From Paracentrotus lividus (taxonomy: Eukaryota > Echinodermata > Echinoidea > Camarodonta > Echinidae), in NCBI GenBank assembly GCA_940671915.1, contig CALNVZ010003430.1, positions 22,622,981 through 22,686,980 of the forward strand: 64,000 nt of DNA, in the 5' to 3' direction. Of this stretch, positions 1 to 12,990 are shown piece by piece. A program made the translations under genes and the position numbers. The first letter of the stretch is position 1; each line of letters begins with the position of its first letter. The notes under the pieces were generated by a model. That model did no database searches, was not told where the DNA came from, and saw only the letters and a list, made by a program, of their open reading frames with translations.

Positions 1-509
1 CCTGTTTTCATCTTATTTTCCTTCATCTCTAACAGACTATCCACTGTGAATCCTTTCTTTGCTGGCTTTTTCTTCAACATATAAGTTAATGTACGTCTCA
101 AAAATACAGGCTGTAACAAAAAAAAGCATCCAATGTTACAGCAACTTGTGTTCTTCAAACATTTTTAAACAAAACATACTGTTCAGAACATTTTTTTTTT
201 CAGTTTATGAGACACATTGGACTTTTGATAGCCTCCCCAGAGGACATATTTACAATAAATGTATTTTCTGGAATAGCTAATGAGAAAGCTGACACCTATC
301 AGACATGGCACAAATGACATTTCCTGTCATTTCCATTATACTCACAAAAAACTATTTTTTTCTTTTCTTTTTCTTTCCGTTTCCTTTTTTCATTCAGTTA
401 GATGTATAAACTAACCATGCAAATATGTACTTTGTAAATGTAGTGAGTAAACATTTCGAAATGTGCTTAGAGGTCACCAATGGTCAACGTGCAACTAAAA
501 AATATATAT
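1..509. other. AT-rich intergenic sequence
   Basis: No coding exon, RNA gene or named repeat is recognised here. It is AT-rich with T-runs (about 189-200 and 357-375) and ends in the AT run (504-509) that forms the left flank of the element starting at 510. Confidence 0.5.
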
Positions 510-870
510 GGGCCATTCCATAGGTTGGTGGACATGAGCTTAAAAATTCAAATTCAAAATTTTCTTCAATTTTTAAATACTTTTAGTCCTTCATACATGA
601 TAGTTTCAGGAACCAAAAAGAAAAAGTTCATTTTCATATGTATACTTTGGAAAAAATGGTCGAAAGTTGTATTCTTCCATTCTGTACCAAAATACAAGAA
701 AAATAGTGAAAAATTAAATATCCCTTATTACCTATTTGTTATTGCAACATCATACCACTTTATATATTTCTGAGTTTAGAAGAGTCAAATCACTTAAAAT
801 ACACAACAGCTTTTAAAGTAAATTTGTAGTACTCATTAAAAAAATAATATTGTAACCCGCTTAGATGATG

Positions 871-1084
871 TTACGTGAGTAACCAAAAAACTGACTTTGT
901 TTTCTGAGAGAAAAATTCTTCACAGTTAATTGGTGGGATTTTAAATTCTCTTCCTTCAAACAATCTTTGACACGGTGATGACTATCAAAATCATAGAAAA
1001 ATACCCATTTCAAAAAAATGATGAAGAAAAACTGTTACGTGAGTAACCGTGTAATGTGAGTAACCATCATGTAAGTGAGTAACC
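871..1084 (+). repeat. Left subterminal cluster of TTACGTGAGTAACC words
   Basis: Four copies: 871-884, 1035-1048 (exact), 1052-1065 (TAATGTGAGTAACC) and 1071-1084 (GTAAGTGAGTAACC). The last three are almost tandem. They have the same orientation as the right-end cluster, so they are direct repeats inside an element with inverted ends. Confidence 0.85.
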
Positions 1085-2239
1085 AGTAAAATTATGAAGT
1101 TAGGTCACATTTTCTGTGGGATGTCAAGTTTTAGGTCTCATGGTGGGTTGTGAAGTTATTTTTGGTTAATTAAAAGAATGAGGGTACACTTATTTGATGT
1201 GACTCTTTTTTATCAAATATCAGTGGTCATACAATCACACAAAATCAAATATTAGTATTCACAATGCGAGGGTGCATTAGTACCTCAAAATTTAGATAAA
1301 CTAAACTATAAAGAGTGTTTGAACAATACAATGAATGCCCTTATTAGAGTGGATTACATGTATACCACTGTGCCATCAAAAAGCAGAGAGGTGAAGAAGA
1401 AAAGCCATGGTCAGGATCAGTTTCCAAAGACGGTGAACGAGATAAAGGACAGCTGGGTATGCCAGGTTTAGAGGTAGGTAGGACAAATGGGCATCTCCAA
1501 ATCTATGGATGTGACTACTCCTGGCTATATTCTTTTGTCTCTGTGTTTGCCCTCTAGCAAAACTCCATTCCATCCATATCCTTTTATCTTTGCCCACACC
1601 TGCTTTATTGATAGATTTCATTCTTTTACCGATAAATTTCATTCAAGAAATTCTGGTACCCTTATCCAAAGAATGTAACTGAAGACAAGTGATCTCTGGT
1701 ACAATGTATGTTGACTGTGTCTTGACTGTCTCTTTATTAACAAGTTACATCAGTATTTATAGGCTGGCCTTCCTGGCCCAATAAAAGATAGTAACTAAGG
1801 AAACATAACAATATTCAAATGAACTCATAGATAACCAATCAACTAAAGAAAATAGACTAACCCAACTAAAATGTAAGAAGCCAATTCACAAGAATAACCA
1901 ATAAGAGATAAGATAATGAAGATGAATAAGATGAGATGATTATGTAATAAGAATGTTGAATTAAAGAATCAGATTTGGGATGAAATGAATGAAGACATCT
2001 GAATAGGAAAGGAAAGATAGAGAAGAAAGGTGAAAGTCAATAGGAAATGAGGCTAAACAAGTTGAAATAAATACCAAATGTGAATAGAAATAAGGTCAAC
2101 TAAAGAAACCTAAATGTACAATAAACCATAATACACTAGCTTCTCCGTTTTGTTTTTTTTTCTTCTTTTCATTTACCAGTGTTGATGTACATGTATCGGC
2201 ATCCTATTTTTGTGATACAGTGATAGCTCGTACTTTTTG

Positions 2240-4245
2240 TGATTCTCATTTGGGTAATCATCCCTCTTACGAATGTGCAGAAGCAACGACGCTTCAGAAC
2301 AAAACTCAAAGCTACTGGACGATATGAGGAATATAAACAGAAGCACAGAGAGGAGGTCCGGAAATCTAGAGCTGCAAGGAAAGCCGCTGAAACAAATCTT
2401 CCAAGGGCTGTGAGAGAACGTGTGGAAAAGGAAAGAAGGGAATCTGAGAGAAAGCGGGTGGCAGAATGGAGAAAACACAACAAGGAAAAGAAAGAACAGG
2501 CATCCACTCAAGAACAGGAAAAAGATCACCATTTAGGAGTGCTCAGGCCTATGCAAAGGCTACAGCTGGGGTTAGGAAAATTCTTCCTCAAACACCAAAC
2601 AGAAGAAAAGCTATATGCCGTAATCTCTACGACACTGAATGTGATGCATCAACCCCCATGTCTCCAATAGAAAAACCGAATAAAGATATGATTCTCTGCT
2701 CCTAAACCAAAGGACTGTAGATCTCGTTCAAAATTTTTTGAGCGGGATGACATCAGTCGACAAGCTCCAGGAAAGAGAGATGTTATTACTGTCAGAGAGG
2801 GCAAAGGAAAGAAGAAGAAAATACAAGCTAGGCACCTGACATCATCATTTTGGAAACGCATGCTCTTTTCTGTAAGGAGTACCCAGATGTGAAAGTGGGA
2901 AAGAGTAAATTTGCTGAACTTCGTCCCAAGCATGTCCAACTTTCAAGCAAGCTTCCCCACAATGTTTGCTTATGCAGATATCACGAGAACTTTATCATGG
3001 CAATTAACGCTCTACACAAAGCATCACCAATGTCCCTCGTACTCGCATGAGCTACCAGAGGATTTTTGTGTAGTAAACCTGAGCGGGCATGCTGGATGAA
3101 TGACTGCAATTCGTGCAAGGATGGTGCTGGATTCAGAAGAATACATGAACTATGACACTGCCGATGCCAGTGGTATGTTTTGGAAAACTGCAGATGACAA
3201 CCGACTGATGAAAGTTTGTGAGGAGGGCACCACACATGACCTCGTCGATTACATCTGCAGTTTGGTGCCCCAGTTCCTTGGACATACATACATAAAGCGT
3301 CACCAGGCATCCGAGTACCAGACATGCAAGGAAAGAGCGACCAACAACACTGATCCAAGAGGCCCTCATTCAGGTTGATTTCAGCGAAAATTACACCTGT
3401 GTCAATCAAGATGAGATCCAGAGTGCCCACTGGAATCAAAGGCAGGTTAGCCTTTTTACAGTGGCAGCGTGGCACTCTGGATCTCAGCACTCCCATGTCA
3501 TCGCATCAGACAATCTTACCCATGGAAAGGAAACTGTGATTGCCTATCTTGACAAGGTGCTGGATGGCTTGCCAGATCATATGAAGAAGGTCTCCCTCTG
3601 GTCAGATGGACCAGCATCACAGTTCAAGAACAGATACATGCTGCATCACTGGACACACTGCAATGCAAGCACAATTGAGATTCAGTGGAACTTTTTTTCA
3701 CATCCCATGGCAAAGGACCGGTCGACGGGATTGGTGGATCTGTGAAACTCATGTTGGGGGAAAAGTGAAGGCCAGAAAGCAATTGTGTGCGATGCTGCCA
3801 CGTTTGCTGCTGCAGTTTAGGACATGAAGGGGTTGTAACAGTGACAGTCCTGACTCAGCTCAGATCAAGGCAAGAAATGCTTTGCTTCATCTTGATAGCA
3901 TATTTGAAGCCGCACGGCCCATTCGAGGTATCGCAAGCATGCATTGTATCCAGTCGTCAAAAACAGGGGGTATCTCAACATTCATGTTTCTGCAGATGTA
4001 GTAGTCAAGCTCAACCAGAGTCAGAGGAGGCATAGAGAACCCTTCCATTGGAGACTGGTATGCAGTGGAGTATGACGGGAAAATGTATCCTGGAGAGGTC
4101 ATTGCTGTTGGCCAAAAGAGATGACTATCAAGGGTGTCTTTATGGAGGGGCTGGGAAGTACTGGAAATGGCCCAACCCACGTGATGTCATCTTTTACTTG
4201 AGAGAAGATGTCAAAGAAGCTAGATCCACCGTCTATTGCTAATAA
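2240..4245 (+). pseudogene. Decayed transposase-like gene of a multicopy marine-invertebrate family
   Basis: The translation is spread over several frames with multiple breaks, so it is not a working gene. In order it shows a basic, Arg/Lys/Glu-rich coiled N-terminal region (about 2280-2500), a stretch with SAQAYAKATAGVRKILP (about 2540-2590), DDISRQAPGKRDV (about 2747-2785), KVGKSKFAELRPKHVQLSS (about 2890-2950) followed by HNVCLCRYHEN, a DFSENYTCVNQDEIQSAHW block (about 3377-3435), SDGPASQFKNRY (about 3603-3640), and a C-terminal GKMYPGEV / GKYWKWPNPRDVI block (about 4075-4195). This motif order is known to me from uncharacterised multicopy proteins of cnidarians, fish and echinoderms. The D-x-x-E-N-Y and S-D-G-x-x-S-Q-F-K-N blocks could be acidic catalytic positions of an RNase H-fold transposase, which is inference. 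Its position between TIRs and word clusters supports its being the element's own gene. Confidence 0.7.
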
Positions 4246-5322
4246 ACGTGGACACTTTAAATTCACAGACACATTTAAATCAGCTGTATAGTACAGTCAA
4301 AATGCAAGATAAAATGAAAATGAGAGTATAAGGGAAGCTCAATGAGTATTGTACTGTATATAGCCCATCTGAACTGTAAATTTCAATTTTGTTTGCCTTT
4401 ACTTTTAGTTATTGCTGGTTCTTTAATTTAGTTGAGGGCTTGAGGCAAAAAATGAAGTGCATTTGTTTTACATTATTTTGATTTACACAGCCCAAGCCAG
4501 ATCTCGTACAGTTTCGTGAATACATTACCAATATACTGATCATTTAGTAAAAGAGAGGAGAAACTTATTCAGAATGTTACCTTAAGCATATAACGTGTGT
4601 CTGAAATCTACTCAATATAGTAGAACAGAAGTATGAATCCTACACAAATTTAATTGAAATATTTATATCCCTTATCTTAAGATTGTTGCAGATTGAGAGT
4701 GTACACAAGAGAAAAAAGAAGATAGTTTAACCCTAAAAGAAAAAACGTTCTCAAGAATATAATTATAGTTTCGTTTTTTCTTCATGACGTCACGATTAGT
4801 ACATTTTTATCCCTAGGGAAAAACTGGACATATACGTTTTTCCGACCCCTCCCCCCCCTATTTCCTATTCTACGAGTGCGCAACCGTCAACGCGAGCGGG
4901 CTACGTCTGCTTTTTTACCTGAATTCTTCCACTGCATCCACCATGGAAACTTTTCGGGCGGAGCGCCACTGACCAGCCGTGCGTACATAACAGACGATCG
5001 ATTATGCAAGGGTAATCATAGAACTATATAATTTGTTCATTTAAAAAAATTAAAAGGAATGGATTTTAGTGGAAGGGAATTATAAACAAATAGTACAATG
5101 ACTCATTCTCAGAAAAGCTGTCGTTTAAAACTTATCGCACTCAGGAACATCACATGTACTATTCTCCTCTCGGGCCGAATGGCCCTCGAGAGATGAGTAC
5201 TATGTGTGAATGTTTTTCCCTTCGATTGCGAATAGTTTTAACCAGATTCCCTCGGATTGTCATGGATATTTGATATTTAATATTAGTGACATTTATGTTG
5301 TTGACCATACATGGACAAATTG

Positions 5323-5717
5323 TTACGTGAGTAACCGTTACGTGAGTAACCGCTTTATCTGCACTGTTGGTAAAAACCATGGGTTCTTTATTTTTTTAAT
5401 TATACACAAAGTTTGTCTCCCTAATATACTTCTTTGAAATGGATATTATCAACTTTTGTAAAAGCCTTGTATGAGGACACTTTTCACTTATGTCAACTTC
5501 TCATTTTATGCATGTCCAAATCATGTTACGTGAGTAACCGACACATTTTAAAGATTTGCCAGGAGCATAATACAATTTCTTAAGTTTTGTTATTATACAA
5601 AGGATAGTCAGACTGTGTACTTTGTTGTGATAAAAAGATGTTTAGTTCCTATCAATAATAATGGAGTTACAGCTCCAAGTATGAGTCAAGGTGTCTCCAA
5701 ATGTAACGTGAGTAACC
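5323..5717 (+). repeat. Right subterminal cluster of TTACGTGAGTAACC words
   Basis: Copies at 5323-5336 and 5338-5351 (adjacent, exact), 5526-5539 (exact) and 5704-5717 (TAACGTGAGTAACC). The last is followed directly by GTGGAACAGCCC, the right terminus of the element. Confidence 0.85.
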
Positions 5718-5811
5718 GTGGAACAGCCCATATATGTTTTGGAACAACAAGTTTTTTTTTTTAATGTGTTGAACAACCAAAAATATATCTAAATGTCATG
5801 TTCATTATTTC

Positions 5812-6790
5812 AAGTTCGAGTTCAAGTTTATTTATTCAAAACCAAAATCATCACAATATAATCACATTAATATACATATATAAATATATAGTGAGTACAA
5901 TAACACATCAGTTTAGATTACAACGTACAAATGTATATGATTTGGTTTTAGGACCCCTTTAGAAGCTAGGCTTGTGAGTGGGGCCCCGTAGTGAATAATA
6001 AAATGATATACATGAGATACTAAACTACAGAATAGACCAAAAGTACATGAATATAAAACATGGTAAAGTTAACATAGTGTAACGTATGTACATTATATCA
6101 GACACATATATATATAATCAATATTTGCATAAACATGTACAATGTAGTTAAAGAAAGTATAAAAGGTCAAAAATGCTAAACTAGCTAGAAACTATTTACA
6201 AACAGACACAGTCAAATGCACACACCCAACAAATACACACTCTCGCACACAATACACATACACACATTTCACATCGATGAGTACATGTAGGTCCTCAGTA
6301 TAAATGTAAGACAGTATTAGAATACAAATTGAAAGAAAATATTCATAACCTTTCAAGAAAGTAAGTTTTGGATAACCTTTTAAACATAGAAAGAGTTGTA
6401 CTATTTTTTTATATCAACAGGCAATGTGTTCCATTCTTTAATGCAGGATACATGTATATGAAAGGAGGTCAGAGTGACATTTGTTCTAGCAAAAGGTTGA
6501 TGAATAAGACCCCTTTGACGGGTATTATAATTATGAATTTGCGAATTCTGAAGGAATAAATTTTTTAAGGTACACTCATGAGGAATTGATTGCAGTTTGA
6601 ACAAAAACAATACACAATTGAATGACACAAGCTCACTTAGTGGCAACATTTTAAGACGAAGGAATAATGGACAACTTGGATGTATATAATGAGAATTAGT
6701 TATAAGTCGAATTGCCTTCTTCTGCAATACTCTCAACTTATCAAGATAAGACTTGAAAGTGTTTCACCAAGCAACATTACAATATGTCAA
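5812..6790 (-). mobile_element. 5'-truncated LINE: reverse-transcriptase C-terminus and 3' UTR
   Basis: On the minus strand 6736-6401 encodes the C-terminal tail typical of non-LTR retrotransposon polyproteins: LQKKAIRLITNSHY near the start, then HNYNTRQRGLIHQPFART and IKEWNTLPVDIKK near the end. The reading frame stops at about 6401 and a noncoding 3' region runs down to about 5812, ending in AATAAATAAA and short CTTGAA-type repeats, a common LINE tail form. The upstream reverse transcriptase domain is absent, so this is a dead-on-arrival copy. The clade (CR1/L2/Jockey-like) is not resolved. Confidence 0.8.
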
Positions 6791-8053
6791 GTAAGGTAGA
6801 ATAATACTATTGTATGCTGGAGTTATATGTAAAATGTGACTTTCATAATTAAAAGTGTCTACCTTTAATTGCAAATCAGGAGGAATTGGCTGGAATTAAT
6901 GCTGTAAAATCAAAATCAAATTTGATCCTGTAAAAGCAAATTAACTTCTGAAAACTTGCTGAAATTGCACGAAACCACGACTCTTATTTGTACAGAGACC
7001 ATAAACGATGTGTACTTCTTTGTTCCCTTACTCAGCTGCATTCAAAGTATTAAAACATTTAATATAGTTCCACATAGACTTGATGAAGACATTCTGTGTG
7101 TCCATATCAAACATGCAATTCATTATTTTTCAGAGATGTTCGATTTAAAAAAAGGGGGAAAAAATCAGAAAAAGAACTGTCTCTGTTAATGGCTGAAATT
7201 AGATTTGTAGTATGGTCAGGCATGAGACAGAGAAATTTCAAAAAAAGAGGAAAATTGCTACCAGTGAGGNNNNNNNNNNNCTTTACATATTCATAACTTC
7301 GCTATTTTTTGGTCGATTTTCTTCAAACTTTCACTAATATTTTTTAAATATTTTTCTTCATTTTTTAAGAACAATAGAATTCCAGGGTGAACTTCCCCTG
7401 GCAGGCTATTTTATAGAGCTACATGTGCATGTATGTATATGTACTTTTCAATGGACTTTACTTGTAGCAAGACACTATTTCATGAAAATGTTTATGGCCA
7501 AGTGAAAATGAAAATAATCATGAAATCCTACAAGAAATCGTAATCACAACATGATGGATGAATAGAAGAAAAGCAAAAACTTATTTAAAATGTAGTTAAA
7601 CAAAAGAGAAGCCATACAAAAATCTACAAACAAAATTGTGATGATTTCCAGTGGTTTTTACAAACATCACAACAAATTAAAAACCCATAATTGGACTTTG
7701 AGCATAAGTAACTTTTTATCTACAAAGAATTCTTAAATAAAAATGGAAAAAATACAAACTTACTGATATCTTGTGCCTTGCAGCTAAAAAGCGGTATATT
7801 TGGGTTGGTTCTGAAAAGACAAAATTGACATGTAACTTTGTAGTAAAGAAACAATAATTCTAGGACTTATTTTACCATGATGAATAGGAAAAAATGCATG
7901 CTGTGTGAGTAAAAAATATAATCACATTAAGAAACAAAATGGTACAGGTACATACATGTACATGTACAAGCACTTCCATGAAGACTTATATTAAATCCTG
8001 ATTTGCATGTATGTGCATCTTTTTTTTAATTTGCTGTCTTTAAATACCATTTT

Positions 8054-8101
<48 letters not shown>

Positions 8102-8619
8102 GAAACAAAACTAATCTATGCTTATTTTTGAGCAACCTGCAGATCTGATTGATTGGAATGTTCAGCATTTTTCATACGTGATCTCTTCGGTTTCAATCAC
8201 ATATTTCTCAGAAAGAATATAATTAAACAAATATTAGAGTTGGCATGCTTACACTAATGGAAATGGAGATAACATAACCTGTCTGCATAATCCAGTTCCC
8301 ATTGGCATATGAATGCCCAAATGTAGCTTTTTTGTTAGATAAATACCCACAAAATCATATTCCAAAACTGATTTCGCATAATTATTACCGCTACCAAAAA
8401 TATGTGTTTCAGAGTATCAAGTCTGTTAAGGAGGGGAAATAAGTTGAATTTAAAGATAAATTTGATAACACCACAGTATGATTAATTTGACTACAATATT
8501 GATTCTTTTAACTTTTATTCATCAACATTTAGTTATTTTAATCAAATCCATATCATATTTTACCATGACAAATGCAACTTTTCGAAAAAATTGTTAACAA
8601 AAAACCTCATCTTAAGATG
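6791..8619. other. Non-coding repeat-rich stretch with assembly gap and poly-T
   Basis: No gene is recognised. It contains the 10-N gap (7270-7279), a common invertebrate repeat phrase CATAACTTCGCTATTTTTTGG just after the gap (about 7290), and a 43-base T-run at 8056-8098. The left end of the following F2 element was sought here but no GGGC..TTCCA terminus was found. Confidence 0.5.
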
Positions 8620-9581
8620 TAACTTACGTAACGCAAAAACAACAAAAAGTTTTATTACTAAAAAATTACTTGAATAGAATTTAATTATGGTACATTTCTA
8701 AAGCTAGAGTAGTATGCTAAATATCATAGTGAAAAATCATAACATTTAAGTAACGTCTTCATAGGATAGTACCACTGCAAAAGTGTGTAACTTACGTAAC
8801 GTTACGTAAGTTACACATCAAATTAAGTAAGTTACATCAGTGTACTCAGTGAAAAATTGTGTTAAACTTTCTGAAACTTTACAGAAAGATGAAAGTATAT
8901 CAATTCAAGTACATTATCATTGAAATTGTATAGCCAAAATGAAGCTAAAAAATTATTGAAATTTACAAAATTCCCACAAAATTATGTACATGTGGGACTA
9001 CACTTGAATTTGATTGCTTATGATGCAAATATTTTTAAAACTAAAGAAGATAAAACAATAAAATTTTCAGTTTTGGTTTCCTATGATGTCATTCTACAAA
9101 ATTAATCATAAATTGGGTCAAACAATTGGATAGTAGATATTTTTTTCATTGATTTTTCAGACAGCGTAACTTACGTAACGCTCAGCTGTAACTTACGTAA
9201 CGGCGATGATGGGCTCATATAAAAAATATGGGTGATTGGATTGTCCTAATTTCAACTGAAAATGTTAGCTGCATGTCTACCCTCTTGATTTCTGATAAAG
9301 TTTAGTCATGAAAGCTTAGCACTTCACAGAGTTTTCAAGTTTCCCAAAAAAGGTTGGGGATTCCATTTTCTCTGACGTAACTTACGTAACGCTCCTAAAA
9401 TGCTCATTATATTTTCTATTCAGGCCCAGTGAGCTGACTTTTGTTTCTTAAATTTGAGAGTCTATGGCAAGGATCTACCATGATAGGATTTAAACTTCCA
9501 ATGCAGTTTATTAAGAGGAGGGCAGACCTTTTAAGTCAGTATTTTTCTCTGAAGTGTATCTTACGTAACGTGGAATGGCCC
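8620..9581 (+). mobile_element. Right part of a related TIR element (family F2)
   Basis: The word TAACTTACGTAACG occurs at 8620-8633, 8788-8801 (the left half of a palindrome to 8814), 9167-9180, 9189-9202 and 9378-9391, with a variant TATCTTACGTAACG at 9557-9570. The last copy is followed directly by TGGAATGGCCC (9571-9581), the same terminus as the F1 element. The word is alignable with but distinct from the F1 word. No left terminus was found and no coding sequence is seen, so this is a truncated or decayed non-autonomous copy. Confidence 0.7.
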
Positions 9582-10043
9582 AAAAAATGGAAAAGCCAAT
9601 AAAAAAGGAAATTATTTTAACCCATTCACACTGATTGCACACTTTTTGGTTCAACTCGATAAATAATTAACAGCATTCAAAATAGAAGTTCTTGATGAAT
9701 TAGGGAAATGAGAAGTTAGATTTCTGCAAACAATATTTTTATTTTGTAGTTTTTTTTGCATTTTGGGTGTCAGGAAATAAAAGTAATTAAGCTATCAAAT
9801 CCTTAAATTGGCAATGTTTTGACACAGTGCTTTTTAATACAAATTGGCCATATTTTAACGCAATGCCTTTATATCTAAGTGGAACACCTTTACAAATTCA
9901 CAATTTCCAGTGAAAGATGTATTCAAAATTTACCTGAGTTGTCTTTGTACATTCAATTTGGACCCATGACCTTTGTTTACACAGTAACGAAGACTACCAG
10001 GATTGCTAATTAATTTGTAGAAGGAAAATGGATCAAATATTAA
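9582..10043. other. AT-rich spacer between elements
   Basis: No gene or recognisable repeat. It separates the F2 terminus from the TAA (10041-10043) flanking the large foldback element. Confidence 0.45.
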
Positions 10044-10378
10044 TAGGTGAGCGGCAAGAGGCCAAAATTTGAGACTTTAATGCACCCGACTGGATTAAAG
10101 CAACAAGATACCTTATTTCAAAGGAAATTTTCTGAATTTTTCGAAAATGAGTATGAAAATTGCCGCATCTTGTAGCATCACCATGGAAACTAGCTTTGAA
10201 TAGACCACGCCCATTTTTGTGACAAAAATCATGAAAATTAAAGTATGGGTCATTCTCTTGGCCGTTTAAGAGTTTTGGACATTTTTTGGGCTTGCTCTAT
10301 GTTGAAACCAATATAGATATAACTGAAAATTCCTCAATTCCAATTCTATAAAAAATTGAAGTAAATTCAAAATCAATT

Positions 10379-11500
10379 TTGTTGCCTAGCAACAGATTTT
10401 TGCATAGCAACCATTTACCTGCGTGCACAAATGTTGAAATTTCCTATTCCAAATGCAATTTCTATGTTTTTAAAGTTATAAAATCAAACTTATTTAGTTT
10501 TAATGCTAAAAATATGTCAATATGGATTGTACTGGGATGACACAAAAGAAAAAAAATCCATATAAACAATGAATTATAACGCAAATTATTGTCAAACAAA
10601 CCCTTGTCATCATGAAAATATGTCAAATCTACGGTAAATCTGTACATTCACTTGTATTTAACTCTATTCTGTATACACAGGGTTAAAATGGTGCAAAATG
10701 AAGGTATATATTCAAAGAAACAAACCATGAAAACCCTTTACCTTAGAAAGTACTTCAAATATTACCTTTCTAAGTATCGATGGTGAACATTATGTTGCCT
10801 AGCAACCACTTTTTACCTAGCAACCATATCTATAAATCTTATTTAGAGCATTAAACCAGTTTGTACTGGTATATATGGAAAGGAACCAACCATAAATTTC
10901 TTAAACTTCGAAAAACTAATATATGACACATTTCTATGCGTCCATGGTGATTATTATGTTGCCTAGCAACCACATTTTACCTAGCAACCATGTCTGTAAA
11001 TCACATTTAAATCATGAAACCAGTTTGTACTGGTATATATTGAAAGGAACCAACCATAAATCCCTTAAACTTCGAAAAACTAATTCATGACACATTTCTA
11101 TGCATCCATGGTGATTATTATGTTGCCTAGCAACCACATTTTACCTAGCAACCATGTCTGTTAATCACATTTAAAGCTTTAAACCAGTTTGAACTTGCGT
11201 TATTTTGTTGTGGTTTTCCATAAACAGGACCCCAAAAGGTACAACTGTAACACTCAAATCCATTGTATCAAATTGATTGAAATTGTCATCCTTTTTTACC
11301 TAGCAACTACCCCTCTAGATCATGCTTAAAGCTTTTAAGCAGTTTAAACGTAATATTCTGTCAGTGTATTTTATTATTTAAATAGAAGTTGTTACCCTAT
11401 GTATACTATTATTTATTTGATTGGAATCTCGAAGTTTTGTTATTGAGGAATTCGAAGTGATTTTCACAACAACAACCTCATTTCGCCTAGCAACCGCACC
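10379..11500 (+). repeat. Left-arm array of GTTGCCTAGCAAC sites
   Basis: GTTGCCTAGCAAC, often followed about 10 bases later by ACCTAGCAACC, occurs near 10380, 10796, 10959 and 11120. Weaker single copies lie near 11297 and 11486. The surrounding ~160-bp unit (AACCAGTTTGTACTGG, GAAAGGAACCAACCAT) is repeated three times. The 13-mer resembles an RFX-family X-box (GTTGCC..GGCAAC). Confidence 0.8.
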
Positions 11501-12389
11501 TCTATGCCATGTATAAACTCGGTTATCTTGCCGGCATCTTTTATTATTTAAAGAGTAAGCCCTATCCCCAAATTATATACTTTTGTCATGTTAAAACCTC
11601 ATAATATAATTGATTAGAAATCTCACAAGAACATATATCATGCTTGAATTCCTTAAGCAGTTATTGTTTATTTAGTAGGCTCATTTGATAATTTGAGTGG
11701 AAATCCAACATTTTGGTGATGAAGAATTAACATTAAAAAATATTTTTAGCTTTTAAGCAGTTTAAGCAGTTTGAACTGCGATTCTGTTGGTAATTTTCAT
11801 TCTAACAAGTAGCTCATACCCTAAATACTCCTATAGTAATATTTTCTACCTTTTATAATATTAAATTCAATGGAATTTTTGTTGTTAAGAATTAGAGGAA
11901 TTTCCATAGCACAATATATTTACCCAGCAATCAACAAACATATTTCACAAATCACACAATTTGCCTGTAATAATTGGTCTGAAGTGGACCATCCTGACGA
12001 TGGTTCTAGAAATTCCCCCAGGGACAACTTCCCCTTAATGTGCGACCGACTAACCAGTTTCCGGGGCCCAGTTGACGTATAGTATATCGATTTCACAATT
12101 TTTTTTATGATCCTGGTCCCCTACATTTATAGCATGACTACTGGAAAATATTTCCGATTGGCAAGCATATAAAACGTAAGGAACCGGCCGGAACCGTACG
12201 TAATGTCAAAATTTATTTCCTACTCATCGTACAGGCCCGGAATCAAAGATTTGGGGGTAAAGGATAGAGACAATAGCTGGTCTCTATCAAAGTCGCTCTT
12301 GGGGTAAATCTCCGTTGCGAAAAAAAGCAGATAACGACTCTCGCCGTGAGGGCCCAAGCACGAACTATGATCGAGGCAAAAGACAAATC

Positions 12390-12990
12390 CCATTTGACAA
12401 CTTTCCCTTAGGACAACTCCATGAGGACATATTTCCGGGGAATGGTTTCCCAGAGGACAACTACCCCGATAAATCTAATCTGGAGGACAAGTATCCAAGA
12501 GGACAACTCCCCAAGTACAACTCCCCGGAAGACAACACACCCAAGGAAAGTTTCCCCGGTTGACAACTACCTGGAGGACAATTCCCCCGATGGACAACAC
12601 TCCAGAGACAATACCCGATGTGACAACTCTCCAGAGCACAATACCTTGATGGACAAATACCACAGAGAACAACTCTTGAGAACAATTCCCCTGGGAGACA
12701 ATCCCTGGAGGACAATTGCCCTGATGGACAACACCTCCAGAGGACCAATTCCCTATGGAAACTCCTCCAGAGGCAATACTTTGATAACAAATATCACGGA
12801 AAACACTCCTCTGGAGGACAAGTCCCCTGATGGGCGTCTCCCTGGAAGACGAATCCTCTGGAGGTCATTTGCCGTGATGGACAACTCCTCCAGAGGATAG
12901 TTCCACCAATTGGCAACTCTTGCGGAGGAAAAATTTCCTGGAGAAACATACCGTGATGGACAAATCCCAAAAGGGACATTTCCCCATGTA
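12390..12990 (+). repeat. Degenerate GGACAACTCC minisatellite
   Basis: A word of the form GAGGACAACTCCCC recurs about every 20-40 bases with many variants. This produces long open frames rich in E-D-N-x-P that are not genes. Reverse-complement words (GGAGTTGTCCTC) fill 13404-13680, so the two blocks form a loose inverted pair. Confidence 0.75.

Larger units (their letters stand above)
510..5729 (+). mobile_element. 5.2-kb TIR DNA transposon with decayed transposase-like gene (family F1)
   Basis: The ends are inverted repeats: GGGCCATTCCA at 510-520 and TGGAACAGCCC at 5719-5729 (9 of 11 match when inverted). Both sides are flanked by ATATAT (504-509, 5730-5735), which fits a target duplication of 4-6 bp, although the AT run blurs the exact length. 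A 14-bp word TTACGTGAGTAACC or close variants occurs four times near the left end (871-884, 1035-1048, 1052-1065, 1071-1084) and four times near the right end (5323-5336, 5338-5351, 5526-5539, 5704-5717), the last touching the right TIR. Between them lies a plus-strand decayed gene at about 2240-4245. Subterminal clusters of a short word around a transposase gene are typical of transposase-binding sites in hAT and CACTA elements; that role here is inferred. TIRs beginning GGG and a ~4-bp duplication recall Sola2, a weak suggestion only. Confidence 0.8.

Noticed and set aside
1709-2141. Possible old solo LTR on the minus strand (TATAAATA and AATAAA words between TGT..ACA ends)
   Set aside because: No matching target duplication and no internal retroelement sequence nearby; the short words can occur by chance in AT-rich DNA.
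2240-4245. A host gene with introns instead of a transposon gene
   Set aside because: The frame changes lack splice sites and the locus lies between TIRs and word clusters.
12315-12900. Long open frames rich in E-D-N-x-P
   Set aside because: They follow a degenerate GGACAACTCC minisatellite that is open in several frames on both strands; no domain or codon signature.
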